Position numbers and translations under genes: made by a program
DNA from: Lachnospiraceae bacterium
GTDB taxonomy: Bacteria; Bacillota; Clostridia; Lachnospirales; Lachnospiraceae
NCBI GenBank assembly: GCA_900752065.1
Contig: CAADTT010000012.1
Span: 1-64,000, forward strand
Reading direction: 5' to 3'
Length of the DNA stretch: 64,000 nt
Shown: in pieces, positions 59,603-64,000 of the stretch
Layout: each line of letters opens with the position of its first letter
How positions within the stretch are numbered: the stretch's first letter is position 1
The notes under the pieces: generated by a model
Databases searched by the model: none
What the model was told of the DNA's origin: nothing
What the model saw: the letters and a program-made list of their open reading frames with translations, nothing else

Positions 59603-60487
59603 ATGAGTTTTATATCTTATTTAATCAATGGCATCAGCCTTGGCAGTGTGTATGCGATCATTGCCCTGGGCTATACGATGGTGTATGGAATCGCTAAGAT
59701 GCTGAATTTCGCCCACGGAGATGTTATCATGGTAGGCGGATATGTGGTGCTCACGATCGTGACAGGAATGGGGATGTCTCCGGTAGTGGGAGTCCTGGCG
59801 GCAGTGCTTACCTGCACGATACTGGGTGTTGTGATCGAGAGGGTGGCATATAAGCCTCTCCGTAATGCAGCTTCCTCCCTTGCCGTGCTGATCACGGCAA
59901 TCGGCGTCAGCTATCTGCTGCAGAACATTGCACTGCTGATTTTTGGTGCTGACACCAAATCTTTTACTTCAGTAGTTTCTGTTCCGGCTGTCTCTCTGGC
60001 AGGCGGTGCGCTCACGATCTCAGGAGAGACGATCGTAACGATCCTTGCCTGTATCGTGATCATGATCGGACTGACCCTGTTTATCAACAAGTCAAAAGCA
60101 GGACAGGCCATGCTTGCTGTGTCGGAGGATAAAGGTGCGGCGCAGCTTATGGGAATCAATGTGAACGGAACGATTGCTCTTACCTTTGCCATCGGTTCCG
60201 CACTGGCGGCGATTGCCAGTGTACTTTTGTGTTCCGCTTATCCGTCTCTGACGCCGTACACAGGCGCTATGCCCGGTATCAAGGCATTTGTGGCGGCTGT
60301 ATTTGGCGGGATCGGTTCGATTCCGGGAGCTATGATCGGTGGAATCCTTCTGGGCGTTATCGAGATCCTGGGGAAGGCTTATATTTCGTCACAGATGGCG
60401 GATGCGATCGTGTTTGCCGTGCTGATCGTGGTGCTTCTGGTGAAGCCGACCGGTATACTGGGCAAACAGGTACAAGAGAAAGTATAG
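59603..60487 (+). CDS. livH: Branched-chain amino-acid ABC transporter permease LivH
   Basis: 294 aa, about eight membrane helices. LivH-family start ISYLINGISLGSVYAIIALG, LNFAHGDVIMVGGY, and C-terminal GGIGSIPGAMIGGILLGVIE. It forms the membrane channel with LivM. Followed 12 nt later by livM, with no terminator. Confidence 0.96.
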   Translation: MSFISYLINGISLGSVYAIIALGYTMVYGIAKMLNFAHGDVIMVGGYVVLTIVTGMGMSPVVGVLAAVLTCTILGVVIERVAYKPLRNAASSLAVLITAIGVSYLLQNIALLIFGADTKSFTSVVSVPAVSLAGGALTISGETIVTILACIVIMIGLTLFINKSKAGQAMLAVSEDKGAAQLMGINVNGTIALTFAIGSALAAIASVLLCSAYPSLTPYTGAMPGIKAFVAAVFGGIGSIPGAMIGGILLGVIEILGKAYISSQMADAIVFAVLIVVLLVKPTGILGKQVQEKV

Positions 60488-60499
60488 GTGGTGGCGAAG

Positions 60500-61582
60500 A
60501 TGAAGACAAAGAAGATTAAGATAAATAAAACGACAAAAAGCAATCTGATTACTTATGGCATCGTAATCGCCGCATTTCTTATCATGCAGGTTCTGGTAGC
60601 GACAGGAAATGTCTCCAGCCTGATGAAGGGACTTATGGTTCCGCTGTGTACCTATGCAATTTTGGCGGTTTCCTTGAATCTGGTGGTAGGTATTCTGGGA
60701 GAACTGAGCCTGGGCCATGCGGGATTCATGTGTGTGGGTGCCTTTTCCAGTGCATTTTTCTCCAAGTGCATGGTGGATGTGATTCCTGTTTCTGGTCTGC
60801 GGTTTTTCCTGGCGATCCTCGTGGGCGCTGCCGTGGCTGCTGTGTTCGGTGTGCTGATCGGTATTCCGGTGCTGAGGCTGAAAGGCGACTATCTGGCTAT
60901 CGTGACGCTGGCATTTGGAGAGATCATCAAGAATCTGATCAATGTATTCTTTATCGGAAGAGACAGCAGAGGTTTTCATTTTTCCATGAAGGATGCCATG
61001 TCTCTGAATCTGGAGGCGGATGGAGAGGTGATCGTGAACGGCCCGCAGGGTATTACGGGTACGCCGAACGATTCTACCTTCCTGATCGGCGTGATCCTGC
61101 TGCTGATCACTTTGTTTATCGTGCTGAACCTTGTTCATTCCAGAGATGGCCGGGCGATCATGTCGATCCGTGACAACCGTATCGCTGCGGAGTCTGTGGG
61201 TATCAATATTACCAAATATAAGATGATGGCATTTACCATTTCCGCAGCGCTGGCAGGCGTGGCAGGCGTGCTTTATGCCCATAACCTGGCAACGCTTTCC
61301 GCACAGCCGAAAAACTTTGGTTACAATATGTCCATTATGATTCTTGTATATGTAGTACTGGGCGGAATCGGAAATATCAGAGGTTCTATGATCGCAGCCG
61401 TGGTTCTGACGCTGCTTCCGGAGCTTTTGCGTTTCCTGAGCGATTATCGTATGCTGATCTATGCAGTGGTTCTGATCGTGATGATGCTCTTTAACTGGAG
61501 TCCGAAGGCTTTAGAGCTCCGGGAGAGATATTCACCGAAACGTTTGCTGAAAGCAAAGCGTGAAGCAAAGGAGGGCAGGTAA
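60500..61582 (+). CDS. livM: Branched-chain amino-acid ABC transporter permease LivM
   Basis: About 360 aa from ATG 60500; GTG 60488 directly after the livH stop is also possible, but the AGGTGG there serves as the site for 60500. Lysine-rich N-terminus, then about ten membrane helices; LGHAGFMCVGAFSSAFF and VLRLKGDYLAIVTLAFGEI are LivM hallmarks. Confidence 0.94.
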   Translation: MKTKKIKINKTTKSNLITYGIVIAAFLIMQVLVATGNVSSLMKGLMVPLCTYAILAVSLNLVVGILGELSLGHAGFMCVGAFSSAFFSKCMVDVIPVSGLRFFLAILVGAAVAAVFGVLIGIPVLRLKGDYLAIVTLAFGEIIKNLINVFFIGRDSRGFHFSMKDAMSLNLEADGEVIVNGPQGITGTPNDSTFLIGVILLLITLFIVLNLVHSRDGRAIMSIRDNRIAAESVGINITKYKMMAFTISAALAGVAGVLYAHNLATLSAQPKNFGYNMSIMILVYVVLGGIGNIRGSMIAAVVLTLLPELLRFLSDYRMLIYAVVLIVMMLFNWSPKALELRERYSPKRLLKAKREAKEGR

Positions 61583-61584
61583 TC

Positions 61585-62343
61585 ATGGCATTATTAGAGG
61601 TAAAAAATCTGGGCATTTCCTTTGGAGGACTTCGGGCTGTTGACAGTTTTCACATTACCATTGAGAAGGGACAGCTTTACGGTCTGATCGGACCAAACGG
61701 TGCGGGAAAAACTACGGTATTTAATCTTCTTACGGGAGTTTATAAGCCGAATGAAGGAATCATTACCCTGGATGGCAAAGATATCACGGGAAAGAAGACC
61801 ATCGATATTAATAAAGAGGGAATTGCAAGAACTTTCCAGAACATCCGGCTTTTTAAGGATATGAGCGTCCTGGACAATGTAAAGGTGGGGCTTCATAATA
61901 AACATCATTATTCTACGGTGGAAGGAATTCTGCGTCTGCCGAAGTACCGGAAGATAGAAAAAGAAATGAACGAACAGGCTATGGAGCTTTTAAGAGTCTT
62001 TGACCTGGACGGTCAGGCGGATTACCTGGCATCGAATCTTCCCTACGGAAAGCAGAGAAAGCTGGAGATCGCAAGAGCGCTGGCTACGGAGCCGAAGCTT
62101 CTGCTTCTGGATGAGCCGGCGGCAGGAATGAACCCCAACGAGACGCAGGAGCTGATGGATACCATTCATTTTGTAAGAGACAAATTTGACATGACGATCC
62201 TGCTGATCGAGCATGATATGAAGCTGGTATCCGGCATCTGCGAGCGGCTGACGGTGCTGAACTTCGGTCAGGTGCTGACAGAGGGAGAGACAAGTGAGGT
62301 CTTGAATGACCCGCAGGTTATCACCGCATATCTCGGAGAATAG
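61585..62343 (+). CDS. livG: Branched-chain amino-acid ABC transporter ATPase LivG
   Basis: 252 aa. Walker A GPNGAGKTT, signature LPYGKQRKLEIARAL (LSGGQ variant as usual in LivG), Walker B LLLLDEPAAGMNP, H-loop IEHDM. It powers the LivHM channel. Starts 2 nt after livM. Confidence 0.97.
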   Translation: MALLEVKNLGISFGGLRAVDSFHITIEKGQLYGLIGPNGAGKTTVFNLLTGVYKPNEGIITLDGKDITGKKTIDINKEGIARTFQNIRLFKDMSVLDNVKVGLHNKHHYSTVEGILRLPKYRKIEKEMNEQAMELLRVFDLDGQADYLASNLPYGKQRKLEIARALATEPKLLLLDEPAAGMNPNETQELMDTIHFVRDKFDMTILLIEHDMKLVSGICERLTVLNFGQVLTEGETSEVLNDPQVITAYLGE

Positions 62344-62355
62344 GAGGAAAGACAG

Positions 62356-63066
62356 ATGGCAATGCTTGAGATAAAAAATCTGGAAGTGTATTATGGGGTT
62401 ATCCAGGCAATCAAGGGGATTTCCTTCGAGGTAAATGAAGGAGAGGTAATTGCCCTGATTGGCGCAAACGGTGCAGGAAAGACTACAACGCTTCATGCGG
62501 TTACGGGGCTGATTCCGGTAAAGGCAGGGGAGATTATCTTTGAGGGAAAAAATGTCACGAAAACACCGGGGCATAAGATTGTATCTATGGGAATGGCTCA
62601 TGTGCCCGAGGGAAGAAGAGTATTTGCACAGTTGAGCGTATATCAGAACCTGAAGATGGGTGCCTATACCAGAAAAGATAAGGATGAGATAGGCAGGAAT
62701 CTGGAAATGGTCTACAAGAGATTTCCGCGTCTGGAGGAAAGAAAAAATCAGATGGCGGGTACTTTGAGCGGCGGTGAGCAGCAGATGCTGGCAATGGGAC
62801 GGGCGCTGATGTCCCAGCCGAAGATCATCCTTATGGATGAGCCGTCCATGGGACTTTCACCGATTTTTGTAAACGAGATTTTTGATATTATAAAAGAAGT
62901 GAGCGCTGCGGGGACGACGGTGCTTCTGGTAGAGCAGAACGCGAAGAAGGCACTTTCCATCGCAGACAGGGCATATGTTCTGGAGACAGGAAAGATTACG
63001 CTGCAGGGCGACGCGAAAGAACTGATGAATGATGAATCGGTAAAGAAAGCATACCTGGGAGAATAG
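62356..63066 (+). CDS. livF: Branched-chain amino-acid ABC transporter ATPase LivF
   Basis: 236 aa. Walker A GANGAGKTTTLHAVTGL, AHVPEGRRVFAQLSV (LivF hallmark), signature LSGGEQQMLAMGRAL, Walker B ILMDEPSMGLSP, VEQNA in the H-loop place. Second ATPase of the transporter; 12 nt after livG. Confidence 0.97.
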   Translation: MAMLEIKNLEVYYGVIQAIKGISFEVNEGEVIALIGANGAGKTTTLHAVTGLIPVKAGEIIFEGKNVTKTPGHKIVSMGMAHVPEGRRVFAQLSVYQNLKMGAYTRKDKDEIGRNLEMVYKRFPRLEERKNQMAGTLSGGEQQMLAMGRALMSQPKIILMDEPSMGLSPIFVNEIFDIIKEVSAAGTTVLLVEQNAKKALSIADRAYVLETGKITLQGDAKELMNDESVKKAYLGE

Positions 63067-63099
63067 AATAGCAGTAACAGGTGCAAAGGAGAAGTATTC

Positions 63100-63720
63100 A
63101 TGGAGAAAGTGATTATTACGATTGCCAGACAGTACGGCAGCGGCGGAAAGACCATTGGTCAGATGCTGGCAAAGGATATGGGGATTCCCTTCTACAACAG
63201 GGAGATTTTAAGGATGGCGTCCGATGACAGCGGTATCCGGGAGGAGCTGTTTAACCAGGCAGATGAAAAATTGAGGAGTAATCCGCTTTTCGGAGCTTCG
63301 AAAAAGGTTTATAAAGGTGAACTCATCACGCCGGATAAGGGAGATTTTGTTTCCGATGAAAATCTTTTCAACTATCAGGCGAAGGTGATCAAGGATCTGG
63401 CAGAGAAAGGCTCCTGCGTCATCGTGGGGCGGTGCGCAGACTTTGTGCTGAAAGACAGGCCGGATGTGGTAAGCGTGTTCGTCCATGCACCGAAAGATTA
63501 CTGCATGGCAAGAGCTATGGAGCGCAATTCCATGACAGAGCGGGAGATGGAGAAATTCATCGCAAAGACAGATAAATACCGGGGGGATTTTTATCATTAT
63601 TATACCGGAAATGTCTGGAGTGACGCCAGAAACTATGACCTGTGCCTAAACAGTGAAAAGCTGGGATTTGAGAAGTGCGTGGAAGAAATCAAGGCGTATA
63701 TTGATGTGAGATTCAAATAA
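63100..63720 (+). CDS. Cytidylate kinase-like family protein (second copy)
   Basis: 206 aa. P-loop region ITIARQYGSGGKTIGQMLAK and GSCVIVGRCADFVL parallel the gene at 590; the two proteins align along their length. SD AAAGGAGA fits ATG 63100. It lies 33 nt after livF with no terminator, so it could ride on the liv transcript, without an obvious role in transport. Substrate unproven. Confidence 0.88.
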   Translation: MEKVIITIARQYGSGGKTIGQMLAKDMGIPFYNREILRMASDDSGIREELFNQADEKLRSNPLFGASKKVYKGELITPDKGDFVSDENLFNYQAKVIKDLAEKGSCVIVGRCADFVLKDRPDVVSVFVHAPKDYCMARAMERNSMTEREMEKFIAKTDKYRGDFYHYYTGNVWSDARNYDLCLNSEKLGFEKCVEEIKAYIDVRFK

Positions 63721-63748
63721 GAGAAAAGCTGCCAGCGGCAGGTTTTCT
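63721..63748. terminator. Terminator between convergent genes
   Basis: GAAAA-G-CTGCC-AGC-GGCAG-G-TTTTC forms a stem with one internal G-G mismatch; A/T-rich arms would suit both directions. Confidence 0.6.
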
Positions 63749-63756
63749 GTATGGAT

Positions 63757-63999
63757 TCATGCTTTGATGGGAAAGCTGATTTTTATATCATCCTTTGGTT
63801 TTGTTAGGAATACTATCCGCCACTGTACTTTCGGCACAGGCTCAAAATGAAGGGAGGAAACGGCTATCCTTCTATCGGGAGCAGTGCTTTTTCCGGCCAT
63901 GAAGATGGTGGTAGGACCGTCTTTATGGCCAGAGTCCTTTTGTGTATCTTCTTTTTTAGGCTTGTCGCCCTCTGTGCAGTCACGGATGGTAAAAAGGCT
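63757..63999 (-). CDS. Unrecognised protein, C-terminal part (runs off the window)
   Basis: Minus-strand open frame of 80 codons from the window edge to TGA at 63759-63757, without internal stop. It reads through a charged segment (GDKPKKEDTQKDSG) to IFMAGKST and ends KPKDDIKISFPIKA. The coding strand is convergent with the cytidylate-kinase-like gene and shares its terminator, which supports a real gene. I do not recognise the family; the start lies beyond position 64000. Confidence 0.55.
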   Translation of the reverse strand, partial: SLFTIRDCTEGDKPKKEDTQKDSGHKDGPTTIFMAGKSTAPDRRIAVSSLHFEPVPKVQWRIVFLTKPKDDIKISFPIKA

Positions 64000-64000
64000 G

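Overview
The window looks like a chromosomal segment of a gut Firmicute of the Lachnospiraceae type (Ruminococcus torques / Mediterraneibacter / Blautia relatives). The evidence is: strong AGGAGG Shine-Dalgarno sites before nearly every gene, Bacillus-like synteny blocks (yaaO to rsmI; sua5-ywlE-upp), sporulation-lineage genes (spmA, spmB, cwlD, a YaaH-type GH18), a T-box leader, and large secreted mucin-degrading enzymes with lysine-rich tails. Species cannot be fixed by eye.

Layout. 1-400: end of a tRNA cluster (partial tRNA, probably Tyr; fMet; Phe; Lys). 0.6-7.3 kb: a cytidylate-kinase-like gene, then a housekeeping block: Orn/Lys/Arg decarboxylase family (yaaO), guanylate-kinase-like, holB, ricT, trmN6, rsmI. 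7.4-34.5 kb: four very large secreted host-glycan enzymes (M60 mucin metallopeptidase, GH33 sialidase, GH84 and GH20 hexosaminidases). Between them lie an spmA interrupted by an amber codon, glycerate kinase, a Wadjet-type jetABC set without jetD, a compact type I toxin-antitoxin cassette not previously obvious as a gene, and spmB in inverted orientation. 34.6-38.1 kb: small hypotheticals, a GH18 SH3-like wall or spore protein, and CwlD-type amidase. 38.2-45.7 kb: PP2C phosphatase, Ser/Thr kinase, small membrane protein and a giant Ig-repeat membrane-anchored surface protein. 45.7-48.5 kb: sua5, a degenerate low-molecular-weight tyrosine phosphatase, upp, dCMP deaminase. 48.6-55.7 kb: MoxR, DUF58 and transglutaminase genes followed by a secreted Ig/PPC/Big_2 protein. 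55.7-58 kb: proline T-box, proS and a trans-editing deacylase. 58-63.7 kb: complete branched-chain amino-acid ABC transporter (livJHMGF) and a second cytidylate-kinase-like gene. The window ends inside an unrecognised minus-strand gene.

How they work together. The M60 protease would cut mucin backbones; the sialidase removes terminal sialic acid, and the GH20 and GH84 enzymes release N-acetylhexosamines. All carry CBM32-like, FIVAR or Ig accessory modules. Three of the four end in the same basic BspA-like leucine-rich-repeat tail, probably for surface retention since no LPXTG sorting signal is present.

The most unusual items are: (i) a convergent toxin/antisense RNA pair just downstream of jetC with inverted repeats at the two RNA 5' ends; (ii) jetABC without its nuclease gene; (iii) spmA and spmB separated by about 12 kb and pointing at each other, which a single inversion would explain, with an in-frame stop in spmA; (iv) a YwlE-type phosphatase that has lost all three catalytic residues; and (v) a duplicated 245-residue module of unknown function in the sialidase.
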